From Bacteroidales bacterium (lineage in GTDB: Bacteria; Bacteroidota; Bacteroidia; Bacteroidales; Tenuifilaceae): a DNA stretch of 64,000 nucleotides. The notes beneath the pieces were generated by a model. That model did no database searches, was not told where the DNA came from, and saw only the letters and a list, made by a program, of their open reading frames with translations. Made by a program: the position numbers and the translations under genes. The stretch lies in the NCBI GenBank assembly GCA_013141385.1, contig JABFRB010000034.1:1-64000 (forward strand), written 5' to 3'. Each line of letters begins with the position of its first letter. The stretch's first letter is position 1. Positions 31,113-40,906 of this stretch are shown here, one piece after another.

Positions 31113-31958
31113 ATGGTTTGTAAGGTAAGAAAATTACTCCGAGCCCACCAAACGCTGGAAGGTGCTGGAGTTAAACTTAAAAGGGTATTCGGTTACGATA
31201 CAAGAATTGAGACTGATCCATTTCTGCTACTGGACCATTTTGGTTCCAATTACCCTGAGGATTATCTTGCAGGTTTTCCGTGGCATCCGCATAGAGGTAT
31301 CGAAACGGTTACTTATATGATTGATGGATTAGTTGAGCATGGCGATAGTCTTGGAAATGTTGGTACTATTGGCCCCGGTGATGTACAGTGGATGACTGCG
31401 GGCAGCGGCATTATACACCAAGAAATGCCAAAAGCCCATAATGGTTTAATGTATGGGTTTCAGCTATGGGTAAATTTACCAAAAACTCACAAAATGACAA
31501 GCCCAAGGTATCGTGAGATTAAAACAAATGATATTCCGATTATTGAAAAGCCTGAGTCGATGCTAAAAATAATATCTGGAAGATATAAGAAAACCCATGG
31601 AGCTGTTCAAGATTTATTTGCCGAAATACTATATTTTGATATCAAAATTTGGCCCAATTCTACTTTCTCATACGAGGTAAACGAGGAGTATAATTGTATG
31701 TCGTATGTGTATGATGGAGAGGTTCAATTCCCTGGACGTGAATATTTTGTGCGTTCACATGAATTGGCGCTATTTGAAAGGGGCACGCAGATTGAAATGA
31801 AAGCAGGTGCTGATGGCGCAAGATTGCTGCTATTGGGAGGAAAGCCCTTGAATGAGAGAATTGCATGGAAAGGACCAATTGTTATGAATACAGATGAAGA
31901 ACTTGAAGTGGCTTTTGAAGAGTTCTATAATGGTAATTTTATTAAAATAGCAAATTAA
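31113..31958 (+). CDS. Pirin-family bicupin protein
   Basis: A 281-residue bicupin. The N-terminal cupin has the pirin metal-ligand pattern HPHRGIETVTYMIDG, then HGDSLGNVG and the second-ligand stretch AGSGIIHQEMP. The C-terminal cupin is more divergent. Pirins bind iron and some act as quercetinases or redox sensors; no specific substrate can be deduced. It is divergent from the TPR gene and followed by idi. Confidence 0.9.
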   Translation: MVCKVRKLLRAHQTLEGAGVKLKRVFGYDTRIETDPFLLLDHFGSNYPEDYLAGFPWHPHRGIETVTYMIDGLVEHGDSLGNVGTIGPGDVQWMTAGSGIIHQEMPKAHNGLMYGFQLWVNLPKTHKMTSPRYREIKTNDIPIIEKPESMLKIISGRYKKTHGAVQDLFAEILYFDIKIWPNSTFSYEVNEEYNCMSYVYDGEVQFPGREYFVRSHELALFERGTQIEMKAGADGARLLLLGGKPLNERIAWKGPIVMNTDEELEVAFEEFYNGNFIKIAN

Positions 31959-32120
31959 TTTATAATGCGATTCGGGTTTTAAAAGAGTTTGTAGTTAATT
32001 CAAATTAACTCAATTGATATAAAATTTACCGTAAAAAAGAAGTAGTAAAATCTATCAAAAATAAGCTTATAAATTCATAGGTAATAATCATATTTGCAGA
32101 TTCAATAGTTTACCATTCTT

Positions 32121-32651
32121 ATGCCGCAGCTAATCGCTTTAGTCAACCCAAACGATGAGATTATTGGTTATGATAATAAAACAGTAGTTCATCAGAAAGG
32201 ATTATTACATAGAGCATTTTCGATTTTGATTTTCAATAGCAAAGGTGAAATGCTATTGCAGCGCAGAGCACTTAGTAAGTACCATTCACCGGGTTTATGG
32301 ACAAACACATGCTGTAGCCATTTACCTAAAGGGCTTGAGATGGAATCCATTATTCATGAAAGGTTACAGGAGGAGATGGGCTTTGATAGTGAATTAAAGC
32401 ATACATTAGCATTCCACTATCAGGTCAATTTTGGTGATGGTATGATAGAGAACGAGATCGATCATATCTACATTGGATTTTTTAATGGAAACCCAATTCC
32501 AAACCCCACTGAGGTTTGTGAATGGGCTTGGCGTACAAAAGATTATGTATTGGAAGAGGTGAAAAACAAACCCGAAAAATATACTTACTGGTTCAAAAAT
32601 ATACTCGAAAATTATTTCGATTCCATAGAAGAAAAACTGAAAGGTTGTTAA
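32121..32651 (+). CDS. idi: Isopentenyl-diphosphate delta-isomerase, type I
   Basis: Nudix-fold isomerase interconverting IPP and DMAPP for isoprenoid synthesis. The 176-residue protein contains the active-site cysteine region SPGLWTNTCCSHLP, the Nudix-like stretch RLQEEMGF, and ENEIDHIYIG with the metal-binding glutamate. Length matches bacterial type I enzymes. Transcribed rightward, possibly alone. Confidence 0.92.
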   Translation: MPQLIALVNPNDEIIGYDNKTVVHQKGLLHRAFSILIFNSKGEMLLQRRALSKYHSPGLWTNTCCSHLPKGLEMESIIHERLQEEMGFDSELKHTLAFHYQVNFGDGMIENEIDHIYIGFFNGNPIPNPTEVCEWAWRTKDYVLEEVKNKPEKYTYWFKNILENYFDSIEEKLKGC

Positions 32652-32773
32652 TATCATCTAGTTAGCATTATATATTTCTTTCTAAATAGTAGTAAACATC
32701 TTGATTCCCAGCGTTGTTAACAATTGTTGATAACCACTGTTTAAAACAAGTGCATATAAACAAACAAAAAACA

Positions 32774-32804
32774 TTGCAATCACTTGATTTCCAAAGTAAA
32801 TTTG
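32774..32804 (+). promoter_or_regulatory. Promoter of a non-coding RNA
   Basis: TTG (32774-32776), 20-nt gap, TAAATTTG (32797-32804) fit the Bacteroidota promoter. The predicted start near 32812 coincides with the first base pairs of the closing helix of the RNA below. Confidence 0.6.
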
Positions 32805-32811
32805 TTTCATC

Positions 32812-33125
32812 AGACAAGCGATAAAAGGTTTGCCGCTGAAAAGTAAAAGCGAAACTACGCTGCTGTAAAAAGCAACATAAGCCGTTTGAGAACTAAAGAA
32901 AAGAAATCGAAAGAGGACTAATCTGAATGTTCAACTAATCAGAGGGCGGATATGAGGGGAAAAGTAGCTGTAATAGGCGAATTGAAACCGAATATGGGCG
33001 AAAGAAAACCTGCCCGCAAGGGTAAGAGTCCCGTCAACCAAAATAACAGTAGTCTGACACTTCAGCGGCTTGTCCGTAAAAAGTGACCAGGATTTTTTCA
33101 ACCCGAAAGAATCCTGGTTTTGTTT
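32812..33125 (+). ncRNA. Structured non-coding RNA of unknown class, about 310 nt
   Basis: The stretch lies between a promoter (32774-32804) and a strong terminator, has no credible reading frame, and its ends pair: GACAAGC (32813-32819) and GCCGCTGAA (32832-32840) together match the continuous strand TTCAGCGGCTTGTC (33061-33074), with a 12-nt bulge GATAAAAGGTTT on the 5' side. Smaller hairpins are seen inside (for example AGCG-AAACTA-CGCT). I looked for diagnostic elements of RNase P RNA, tmRNA and SRP RNA and found none. The downstream gene is on the other strand, so it is not a riboswitch leader. Confidence 0.6.
33086..33125 (+). terminator. Terminator of the non-coding RNA
   Basis: ACCAGGATT (33086-33094) pairs with AATCCTGGT (33110-33118), followed by TTTGTTTTG. 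The tract 33126-33365 beyond it holds short CACAGAGG-type dispersed words and no gene. Confidence 0.8.
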
Positions 33126-33365
33126 TGTAGTTTTTGTAAACGAATTAATGTGATTCGATATAATTTTTAACACAGAGGTCTAAAGTTCTGAATATAAACA
33201 AAATGGTTGTTTTAATAAGATGCAAGTTTGCCCAAATGATGTTTATTGATATTGAGAAGCGCAGAGAACACAGAGGTTTTTTGATTTTGCATTTATGCAA
33301 AATCAACAATGTTAATATCTTTAATTTTCAACTTATCAATGTAATCCCTTGTTTTGGACTGACAT

Positions 33366-34805
33366 CTAATTAAACTTCCAATTTTGCCATTTGTCTTGAA
33401 TGTCGGAGCTTACGTTGGTTTGTGGATTTTGTTCTTTATTGTTTATCAATACTGATTTAAGGCCAATTTGCTCCATTAAATAATCCGACAATTCTTGATA
33501 GGTGAAATTACCTTTTGATTCTTTAATTTTTTTAAGCAAATAGTATGTAAACAACCCATGTTCTTTATCTTTATATGCAAGCGATGATTGCTCACCACTA
33601 CTTGCAGTGAAAACCACAATATTTCCGTTAAGTATATCTTCCTTAGGTTTTACTTTTACTCCCCTTGCAGCAATTAAACCTTGCTTGCGAGCACCTCCGC
33701 TAAAACAGGCATCAAGAAATACAGTAACCCTTTTGCAAGGATACTCGGTTAATTTTTTATAGGCATCCATTAGTTTAATCCCATCGTTAACGTTATTACC
33801 GCTAACATCAACAGGTATTAGGTAGGGTTCTTTGTTCACCTCATCGGGTAAGCCGTGTCCTGCGTAGAAGAAGAATAGCTCCGCGTTACCCGAACTGTTT
33901 TTAGCCAGTAAGCTAATTCTATCCAAGGCTTGTTTCATTTTGCCTGTTGTAGCATCAAGGAGGAATGTTATGTTTTCGGTAGGAATATTTAGCGACTTTA
34001 TGGCATATTCCTTAAATGCACTAGCATCGTTTCTGGCAAAATCTACATTTACCTCATTTGTAATATCGGTTTGCTGGGAGGCGTAATCTTCATTGCCTAT
34101 AATTAGCGCAAACCGATTTTGGTTTTTATGTTTAAGTTCTGGAATGTCATTATCTACATCCGATTTGAATTTGAATGTGTATTTTCCATTTTCATTATAA
34201 TTGGATGCCAATGATGGTGAGGAATTACTCTTTTTCAATAACTCATCAAAGTTGAATTGGCTGATTTGATCGAATAAACTGTTGTATGCTACGGAATACG
34301 TTTCGGATAGTACCCTTCCGGCTTTGTAGTATGGATAATGGGTAATGCTAAAGGGTGCGCTAGAATTAAACTTAAAATCGCTAATCGTAGTGTTGGGAAT
34401 ATTTATAGCCAACTTTGCTGTTAAGTCTGTTGATCCCCACCAAGGTGTGTAAGGAAACCATCCAGTAAACGGCCAAAAGAAGGCAGCATCAAATATCCAT
34501 GTTCTTTTTATCTTTTCGGAGGGTACAATGTCAATATCAATTTTTAGGTTAGGGTATTTCTGGATAAGGTTGTTGAGTGTCTCATTCTTATAAATAGCAT
34601 TGATAAATCTATTTTTCAATCCCGTTATATCATCTGCTTTGTCTTGATTTGTAAGTGCTGTGATTGTTAAATCGATATTTGGGTTGTCGATGGTTTTGCT
34701 ACTCGATCTAACAATTTGCCGACCTTTGTAGTTCATTCCCAAACGGCTTGGGGTTACACAACTTATAAAAAGGATCGACATTAAAATGAATGAACAGGTC
34801 TTCAT
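33366..34805 (-). CDS. Caspase-family (peptidase C14) lipoprotein
   Basis: A 479-residue lipoprotein (lipobox LFISC, Cys about 16). Residues 20-210 are an uncharacterised domain including FWPFTGWFPYTPWWGSTDLTA. The C-terminal half (about 228-470) is a caspase p20 fold: ALIIGNEDY start, catalytic His in FFYAGHG and Cys in LDACFSGGA, then an activation-type ASSGEQSSLAYKDKEHGLFTYYL stretch. The dyad is intact, so an active Arg/Lys-specific protease is likely, here tethered to the membrane, probably facing the periplasm. Its target is unknown. The gene stands alone. Confidence 0.85.
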   Translation of the reverse strand: MKTCSFILMSILFISCVTPSRLGMNYKGRQIVRSSSKTIDNPNIDLTITALTNQDKADDITGLKNRFINAIYKNETLNNLIQKYPNLKIDIDIVPSEKIKRTWIFDAAFFWPFTGWFPYTPWWGSTDLTAKLAINIPNTTISDFKFNSSAPFSITHYPYYKAGRVLSETYSVAYNSLFDQISQFNFDELLKKSNSSPSLASNYNENGKYTFKFKSDVDNDIPELKHKNQNRFALIIGNEDYASQQTDITNEVNVDFARNDASAFKEYAIKSLNIPTENITFLLDATTGKMKQALDRISLLAKNSSGNAELFFFYAGHGLPDEVNKEPYLIPVDVSGNNVNDGIKLMDAYKKLTEYPCKRVTVFLDACFSGGARKQGLIAARGVKVKPKEDILNGNIVVFTASSGEQSSLAYKDKEHGLFTYYLLKKIKESKGNFTYQELSDYLMEQIGLKSVLINNKEQNPQTNVSSDIQDKWQNWKFN

Positions 34806-35049
34806 ATCTATAAAAATAAATTAGTTAAATGGATGATTCATACGTTGGTTGCTAAAGATGAATCGCACCATAAAAATAGCTAATTTATATCCTTATCTTT
34901 TTATTTTTCAAGTTTTTTTCAGTTCGGAAATGATAAGAGTAAGAATATCAAGTTGAAAACCTGTAGGTTGTGATTTGTATTATATCGTTAAAAACTAGAT
35001 TTGCAGGGATATACCTATAACGAAATCATAAATATTGGATTGACAAAAA

Positions 35050-37263
35050 CTAATTCAGTTTAATTTTTCTAAGCCTTAGGCTATTTGAAACCACCGAAAC
35101 AGAGCTCATAGCCATTGCGGCACCAGCAATCATTGGGTCGAACTGAAATCCTGTGAATGGGTAGAGTATCCCTGCTGCAAGGGGAATTCCAATAAGGTTG
35201 TAGATAAAAGCCCAGAAAAGATTCTGCTTAATCGTTTTCATGGTTTGTTTTGAAAGCTGAATTGCTTTGGCAATTTGATTAAGATCCGAGGTGATAATAG
35301 TAATTTTTGCAATCTCCATGGCAATATCAGAACCTTTGCCCATAGCTATACTTACATCGGCTTGAGCAAGTGCTTGAGAATCGTTTATGCCATCGCCAAT
35401 CATAGCAACAATCCTACCTTCCGATTGAAGTTTCTTGATATACTCACCTTTATCGGATGGGAGCATACTGGCCTCAAATCGGGTAATTCCCACTTTACTG
35501 GCAACGGAAGCGGCAGTTGATTTGTTATCGCCTGTGAGCATAATTACATCAATGCCAATTTCCTTAAGCTTAGAAATGGCTTGTTTTGATGTTAGTTTTA
35601 TTGCATCTGCAATGACAATTGCAGCAATAACCTGTTTTTGATCTGAGAAGAAGATTACTGTGTTTGAATCCTGCTCCCATTGCAATATCTTGTTTTTTAT
35701 GGAGTCCGAAAAAGATATCCCATTGTCAAGCATCAATTTTTCGCTTCCAACCAGAAAGATTTCATCATTAATATGTGCCTTAATACCCAACCCCGTTAAT
35801 GCTTCGAAGTGAGCTGTTTTTAGGGGTGAGTTAGTTTTTAATCCTAGATATTTAACTACCGCTTCAGCAAGGGGGTGTTCTGATAATGATTCAATGGAAT
35901 ATAATATCTCCTGATATGTTTTAAAATCTGAAAGACCTTCAATCCATATTTTGTCAACTACTTCGGGTTTTCCCTCGGTAATTGTCCCTGTTTTATCGAG
36001 TACAACGGTGTTGATTTTATGGGCAATCTCAAGGCTCTCAGCGTCCTTTATTAGGATGTTGTTCTCAGCACCTTTTCCTACACCTACCATTATGGCCGTT
36101 GGAGTGGCAAGTCCAAGGGCGCAAGGGCAGGCAACAGCCAAAACGGTTACCAGCGCAAGTATTCCTTGTATAACCCCTTTTTCGCCACCAAATAAAATCC
36201 AGATAATCATGCTAAGTATCGCAATTCCCATTACGGTTGGAACAAATATTCCCGCAATTCTATCGGCAAGTTGCTGAACGGGTGCTTTACTTCCTTGCGC
36301 TTGCTCAACCATCTTAATTATATGGCTTAAAATAGTCTCCGAACCAACCTGCTCCGCCTTAATAGTTAGCGTTCCTTTTTGGTTGATTGTACCTGCAAAA
36401 ACTTTGTTGTCTACTGATTTAAATACTGGCAGTGGTTCACCAGTAATGGTGCTTTCATCAACGAACGATGAGCCATCGGACACAGAGCCATCAACAGGAA
36501 TTCTATCGCCTGGCTTTACAACTACCAAATCGTTTGCTACTACCTCGTGGATAGGAACTTCAACAAGTACATGGTTTTTTAATAGCGTTACAGTTGTGGG
36601 CTGAAGACCCATTAGCTTACGGATTGATGATGATGTTTTTCCCTTTGCTTTCTCCTCTAAGTATTTGCCAAGGAGTATGAAGGTTATGATTACTGCTGCC
36701 GACTCGTAGTAAACATGTGGGTGTAAACCACGATTATGCCAGAATTCAGGCCATATTGTGTTGAATAGGCTAAATGAAAAGGCAATAAAAGTGCTTAGCG
36801 CAACAAGCGCATCCATGTTTGCCTTAAAATGCTTTGCCTGCTTAATGGCGTTGATATAAAAGGTCCGTCCAAACCAGAAGACAACAACGATAGAGAGAAC
36901 CATCGATATCCAAGGTGAGTATTGCCAGTTCATGAAAACCATACCAAGAACTACAACTGGTATGGAGAATATGGATGATAGAATTGTTTTCGTTTTTAGC
37001 GAGTGGATGTTCTTCTCCCGTGCTTCGCTAACCGATTTATTAGTATCAACGGAATCAATAATTAGATCGTAACCTATTGAGCGAATTACCTCTTGTAGCT
37101 TGGCAGGTGATATCTGTTTTTCGTTAAAGTCAACCCAGGCGGTATGGTTTGCTAGGTTAACTCCTGCATCGGTAACTCCTGCTTGTGATTTGAGCATTGA
37201 TTCAACGCTGCCCGAGCAACCAGCACACGACATGCCCGTTACAGGGTAAATTACTTTTGTCAT
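35050..37263 (-). CDS. copA: Copper-translocating P-type ATPase
   Basis: Exports copper across the inner membrane. From ATG at 37263 it has 737 residues: one heavy-metal domain with GMSCAGC (about 8-14), membrane helices, the TGEP actuator loop, the ion-binding CPC in AVACPCALG, the phosphorylated Asp in DKTGT, and GDGINDSQAL. The longer frame starting at 37539 adds 92 residues without family character and is not used. An HMA plus CPC places it with Cu(I) exporters. It is monocistronic. Confidence 0.93.
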   Translation of the reverse strand: MTKVIYPVTGMSCAGCSGSVESMLKSQAGVTDAGVNLANHTAWVDFNEKQISPAKLQEVIRSIGYDLIIDSVDTNKSVSEAREKNIHSLKTKTILSSIFSIPVVVLGMVFMNWQYSPWISMVLSIVVVFWFGRTFYINAIKQAKHFKANMDALVALSTFIAFSFSLFNTIWPEFWHNRGLHPHVYYESAAVIITFILLGKYLEEKAKGKTSSSIRKLMGLQPTTVTLLKNHVLVEVPIHEVVANDLVVVKPGDRIPVDGSVSDGSSFVDESTITGEPLPVFKSVDNKVFAGTINQKGTLTIKAEQVGSETILSHIIKMVEQAQGSKAPVQQLADRIAGIFVPTVMGIAILSMIIWILFGGEKGVIQGILALVTVLAVACPCALGLATPTAIMVGVGKGAENNILIKDAESLEIAHKINTVVLDKTGTITEGKPEVVDKIWIEGLSDFKTYQEILYSIESLSEHPLAEAVVKYLGLKTNSPLKTAHFEALTGLGIKAHINDEIFLVGSEKLMLDNGISFSDSIKNKILQWEQDSNTVIFFSDQKQVIAAIVIADAIKLTSKQAISKLKEIGIDVIMLTGDNKSTAASVASKVGITRFEASMLPSDKGEYIKKLQSEGRIVAMIGDGINDSQALAQADVSIAMGKGSDIAMEIAKITIITSDLNQIAKAIQLSKQTMKTIKQNLFWAFIYNLIGIPLAAGILYPFTGFQFDPMIAGAAMAMSSVSVVSNSLRLRKIKLN

Positions 37264-37855
37264 TACTAAAAGATGTTTATTATTGAGAATAACAGCCAAA
37301 AGTAGGAAAAGTTTATGGGGAGTAGTAAAGTTGATTTGCTGATATGTCAACGTGTGGAGAAGATATAATTTGAGATAACAATTAGTGACTGAAAATATAG
37401 TGAGATGAAAGGCGTTTGTTGATAAGGGCTTTTTTCGACTGGAGGGGAAATGGAGATGTGTTGTTTTATGGATGGTTAAGAGTGCCGATCTCTTTATAAA
37501 ACTTTCTCTGTACTTTTTTCTTGATAAAAATGTACCCAAAAATCAAGAAGATATGATGCTCCGACCCACAGGCTAGCTCAGGCTCGCCATATCTTCAGGC
37601 CGCCCGCTGACAAAACAATGATTTTGGGTGATGGATTGCCATTTTATAATGGACGAAGATTATCTGAATGCGGGCACGGACGAGGACGTCCGCACGAGCA
37701 GGTAGTTGATATGCCAAAAAGCGGGGAAGAAGGTAGGAGTGAGGCATAATCAGTTTTTTTATGGGAGTTGCTGATAATATGTTGATAATTTCATTATCTG
37801 TTTTATATCTTATCAAATATCTTGCAATAACTTTCACATCCTAAAATATTTTGAA
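37264..37855. other. 590-bp gap with an inverted repeat
   Basis: GAAGATATG near 37548 and CATATCTTC near 37588 are inverted copies around GCTAGCTCAGGCTCGC. Further right CGGGCACGGACGAGGACG and CACGAGCAGG look like decayed dispersed repeats. No gene is supported. Confidence 0.45.
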
Positions 37856-39217
37856 ATGGCTATATTTAACAAAAATCAGCAGGGAGCAAAATTGTCTCCG
37901 GAGAATTATATAAGGCAAAGAGCCAGAACGCTTCCAGTCTACGAGTGTTTGGTAAACAGGGGCTGGGAGGAATCAAAAATGGCGGATGTTATAGTTGCCA
38001 GATTGCACGTTAATGGTAATGTTACGCTAGGGTTTTATCAGGTCGATTTATTTTGTTTAGGCGTAAAGGATACATGGTATGCTTTTAATATTCCAATTCA
38101 TGAGTATAGAGATAAATTTGTAACTCCAAACAGTGACTATGAGATGGAGTTTGATAAGATAGATTACAAGCTAGCTCATAATATAATTTTTGCTGGGGTT
38201 GATTTTGCTACTAATATAGGGTTTGACCCTCATAAAGATTTCCTGAAAACTACACAGTATTTACTCGAAGAGGATGATGAAAACGTTGAACTTGTTGAGG
38301 TGGAGTGCGGTTACAATGGAATGCCCGCAGTAGTTAGAGGCGAAGAGAATAGTAAGGAATGTTCGAAAATTATCGCAAAGCTCGATTATTTGGTTGGCAA
38401 AGGGAACTATCATGTGATTAATATTGATGGGCTTGATGAGGATGAACCCGAAGAAGAGGTTGCCGAATACACTCAGGAGCAGTTCGAGGTGGATAAGAAG
38501 ACCTTTAAAAAAGGGATAAAAAAAATCAATAAGTTTAAACCCAATGATTTTATGAACTTTCTGGAAGTTTCTAGGCGAATGTTTTATCATCTGGTTGACG
38601 ACAGTAAGGTTGATGAGGCATACAGTAATATGACTGAAACATTAGATGTTGTGGTGTCTTACAACGATATTCCCGATGAATTCTTTGGAGTCTCAACCAG
38701 TACTATCAAAGATATGGATTGGCTTAAGAGTACAATGATTGATGCTTTTTATGCAAAAGTAGGTGATGAGAACTTTTTAATACTATACAACTCTTTAAAG
38801 AATGCTTATCCCGACATGCCTGCTGTAGCTGCGCTGGATTTGTCCTTGTTGTACGATTCAGATTTTGAAACTTATCAGCAGAGATTAGAGGAGTATAGGG
38901 TTAAATTCCCCGATTATAAACTTTTCGATATAATGAATTACCTGGAAGTTTCGGAGAGTAAGCCTTTCGATGAGGAGTTACTAAAAAAAGAATTGAGATT
39001 ATGTGATTTTTTTGATGACCGAAAAACGTTATTCTGGGTTGAGATGTATCATTTTATTAAGTTGTACTCATTGCATACGCTAGCCCAAGCCGATCCCGTT
39101 CGAATTGGGGCATTGTACGATTTTTTATTTGAGGATTACCTGCCACAGGAGGCGACACCACCGGGTAAAGTTACTTCACTGATGTTTATGACTGATTATG
39201 TGAAGGAATCTATATAA
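37856..39217 (+). CDS. Conserved hypothetical protein
   Basis: A 453-residue cytoplasmic protein with no signal peptide or membrane span. The N-terminus (SPENYIRQRARTLPVYECLV, then VIVARLHVNGNVTLGFYQVD) resembles uncharacterised proteins I recall from several bacterial groups. An acidic linker (DGLDEDEPEEEVAEYTQEQ, about 200) separates it from an all-helical C-terminal half. No catalytic motif is seen. A dispersed inverted repeat lies after its stop. Confidence 0.75.
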   Translation: MAIFNKNQQGAKLSPENYIRQRARTLPVYECLVNRGWEESKMADVIVARLHVNGNVTLGFYQVDLFCLGVKDTWYAFNIPIHEYRDKFVTPNSDYEMEFDKIDYKLAHNIIFAGVDFATNIGFDPHKDFLKTTQYLLEEDDENVELVEVECGYNGMPAVVRGEENSKECSKIIAKLDYLVGKGNYHVINIDGLDEDEPEEEVAEYTQEQFEVDKKTFKKGIKKINKFKPNDFMNFLEVSRRMFYHLVDDSKVDEAYSNMTETLDVVVSYNDIPDEFFGVSTSTIKDMDWLKSTMIDAFYAKVGDENFLILYNSLKNAYPDMPAVAALDLSLLYDSDFETYQQRLEEYRVKFPDYKLFDIMNYLEVSESKPFDEELLKKELRLCDFFDDRKTLFWVEMYHFIKLYSLHTLAQADPVRIGALYDFLFEDYLPQEATPPGKVTSLMFMTDYVKESI

Positions 39218-39286
39218 AAGGTTGTAGATTTGCTAACAATTGATATCATTGTAACTATTCAGCAATAGACGCAATAAAGATAAAAA

Positions 39287-39458
39287 CTACGGAGACGTAG
39301 AGAACATAGAGAGGCACAGAGATGATTATTCAAAAAAATGTATTGGTGTTGCATGCCATTAAACAGTTTGCCAAGTTGTTTCAAGGCTATTTTTTCTGTG
39401 ACTGGTGAAACAATTATTGAGATAAAACTCTGTGATCTCCGTGCCTCCGTGGTGAACA
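39287..39458. repeat. Imperfect inverted repeat, CACAGAGG / CTCCGTG type
   Basis: ACGGAGACGTAGAGAACATA on the left (from about 39289) is roughly complementary to the right copy with CTCTGTGATCTCCGTGCCTC (about 39427-39446). Related words (AACACAGAGG) occur at about 33170 and 33260. It looks like a dispersed non-coding element of the genome. Confidence 0.55.
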
Positions 39459-39502
39459 TTTTCATATCCTACAACATTTAAATCAACCCTAAAAATAATT
39501 GT

Positions 39503-40486
39503 ATGGAAACCCCCATTAACCCCAAAAGCACTAAGAATGAAATTCTAGCAGCTTACGATGATTTACTTAAGCAGATAAAAGACGGCAAAAAGGACGATCA
39601 GCCAAGCGGACAATCCACAAAGGAGCGGGAAAAACCTCAAAAAGTGGCAGCTGATGTATCGTTCGAGGGGATTGTTAAAAGCATAGCCGATCAAAAGATA
39701 AATCTTACAACTTCGCTTGATAAGCTGGAAAGTCAGCTGCTCGAAAGGTTTAAACAGCTAACCCAGTTGAATGAAACTGTTACCAATCAGGAAAAATACT
39801 TAAACGAACTTTACTCCATTAAGGCGAATGTTGATTCGTTGGCAGCTCTAATTGAAGCACAAAAGGTTAAAAAGGTAGAGTTTGAGAAGGAGATGAGCGA
39901 ATTGCAGAGGTTGTTTGAGACCAAAAAGGTAGAATTTGAGCGTGAATTCAAGGAGCAAAGCGATAAGACCCAGCGTGAACGCAAGCGTGAGGAGGAGGAA
40001 TATCGCTATAACCTTGCTATTTCTAGAAAGAAGGAGACCGATGCCTATGAGGAGAAAAAACTTAAGGCTGAGAAAGACCTACAGGAAAAGAGTGAGGCTT
40101 TTGAGCGTAAAGCTAAAGAGTTTGAAGCCAGCAAGGCTGAAATAGAATTGGAGCTAACCGAACTACGTAAGCGGGCAAAGAATTTCCCTGTAGAGCTCGA
40201 ATCGGCTGTAAAACTAGCAGAAACTAACCTTGAACAACGCCTCCAGTTCCAGTTTAAGCACGAGCGTGACCTTGCTACCCAGAAAACGGAGAGCGAACAG
40301 AAGTTGCGTGACCAAACCATTACAACCCTTAAGGATAAAATTAAGGAGCAGGAACTTCTAATTAAGCAGCTTGCAGAAAAGGCTACCAGCGCCGAGAATA
40401 GCGTGAAGGATATTGCCATAAAAGCCCTTGAAAGCTCATCGAACGTTAGGATATTCGAAAAATCGAAGGAGGGACGGGATAATTAG
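39503..40486 (+). CDS. Coiled-coil protein of unknown function
   Basis: A 327-residue soluble protein. Residues about 60-310 are nearly continuous heptad-rich, charged coiled coil (for example KKVEFEREFKEQSDKTQRER and EKSEAFERKAKEFEASKAE), broken near residue 225 by KRAKNFPVELESAV. A low-complexity linker (DGKKDDQPSGQSTKEREKPQ) precedes it. Codon use is richer in G and C at third positions than the neighbouring AT-rich genes. No enzyme motif. It ends the backbone just before the CRISPR-Cas region. Confidence 0.75.
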   Translation: METPINPKSTKNEILAAYDDLLKQIKDGKKDDQPSGQSTKEREKPQKVAADVSFEGIVKSIADQKINLTTSLDKLESQLLERFKQLTQLNETVTNQEKYLNELYSIKANVDSLAALIEAQKVKKVEFEKEMSELQRLFETKKVEFEREFKEQSDKTQRERKREEEEYRYNLAISRKKETDAYEEKKLKAEKDLQEKSEAFERKAKEFEASKAEIELELTELRKRAKNFPVELESAVKLAETNLEQRLQFQFKHERDLATQKTESEQKLRDQTITTLKDKIKEQELLIKQLAEKATSAENSVKDIAIKALESSSNVRIFEKSKEGRDN

Positions 40487-40513
40487 TGTGTACTTGGTTA
40501 GCGTAAGCAATAG

Positions 40514-40766
40514 GTAATATAAATTCCATCGGGGGAGTTCCTATCTCTTTATGAGATTGGAACTCTTTGTATTTAATCCCGAAGGGATTGAAGGTGAATA
40601 GCCCCGTATGCAAGCGGGGTGAGGTATGAGCGAAAGAACAACCACAAAGTGGTTGAATATTATTAGTATAATGAATTCTGTGAAGCAGGGTGTTTGTTAT
40701 TTTGAATTAGTGCGGTCAAAGACCGCTATTTAAAAAAGACGAAGTCGCAGACTTCGCCCAGCTGGG
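40514..40766. repeat. Cluster of short palindromes
   Basis: Several small perfect palindromes follow one another: AATCCCGAAGGGATT (40574), GCCCCGTATGCAAGCGGGG (40601), AACCACAAAGTGGTT (40640), GCGGTCAAAGACCGC (40712) and GAAGTCGCAGACTTC (40741). No gene is present. This resembles intergenic palindrome clusters common in Bacteroidota. Confidence 0.65.
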
Positions 40767-40906
40767 GTAATTTAAGTGGTTTGACTCCAGAATGTTACCA
40801 TCTAATCGCAGGATGTGATGTAAATATCGCAAGATGTGATAATTTTGCATTGTAAGGCATCTGTAAATGATGCAATACCATTAATTGATTGTATAATGTG
40901 AATCTC
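40764..40906 (+). repeat. Flanking repeat, copy A (left of CRISPR-Cas)
   Basis: About 140 bp starting GGGGTAATTTAAGTGGTTTG and ending near TATAATGTGAATCTC. It aligns through its whole length, at roughly three-quarters identity by eye, with copy C at 54694-54838, in the same orientation. It contains ATCGCA-type half palindromes. Confidence 0.7.

Noticed and set aside
32812-33125. Assignment of the structured RNA as RNase P RNA, tmRNA or SRP RNA
   Set aside because: None of the diagnostic conserved segments (for example GAGGAAAGTCC, the tRNA-like ends of tmRNA, or the GGAAGCAGC SRP loop) is present.
37264-37539. 92-residue N-terminal extension of the copper ATPase
   Set aside because: Sequence has no family similarity and the heavy-metal domain starts right after ATG 37263.
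37595-37837. 80-residue minus-strand frame
   Set aside because: Lies in a gap of decayed repeats, with no recognisable domain.
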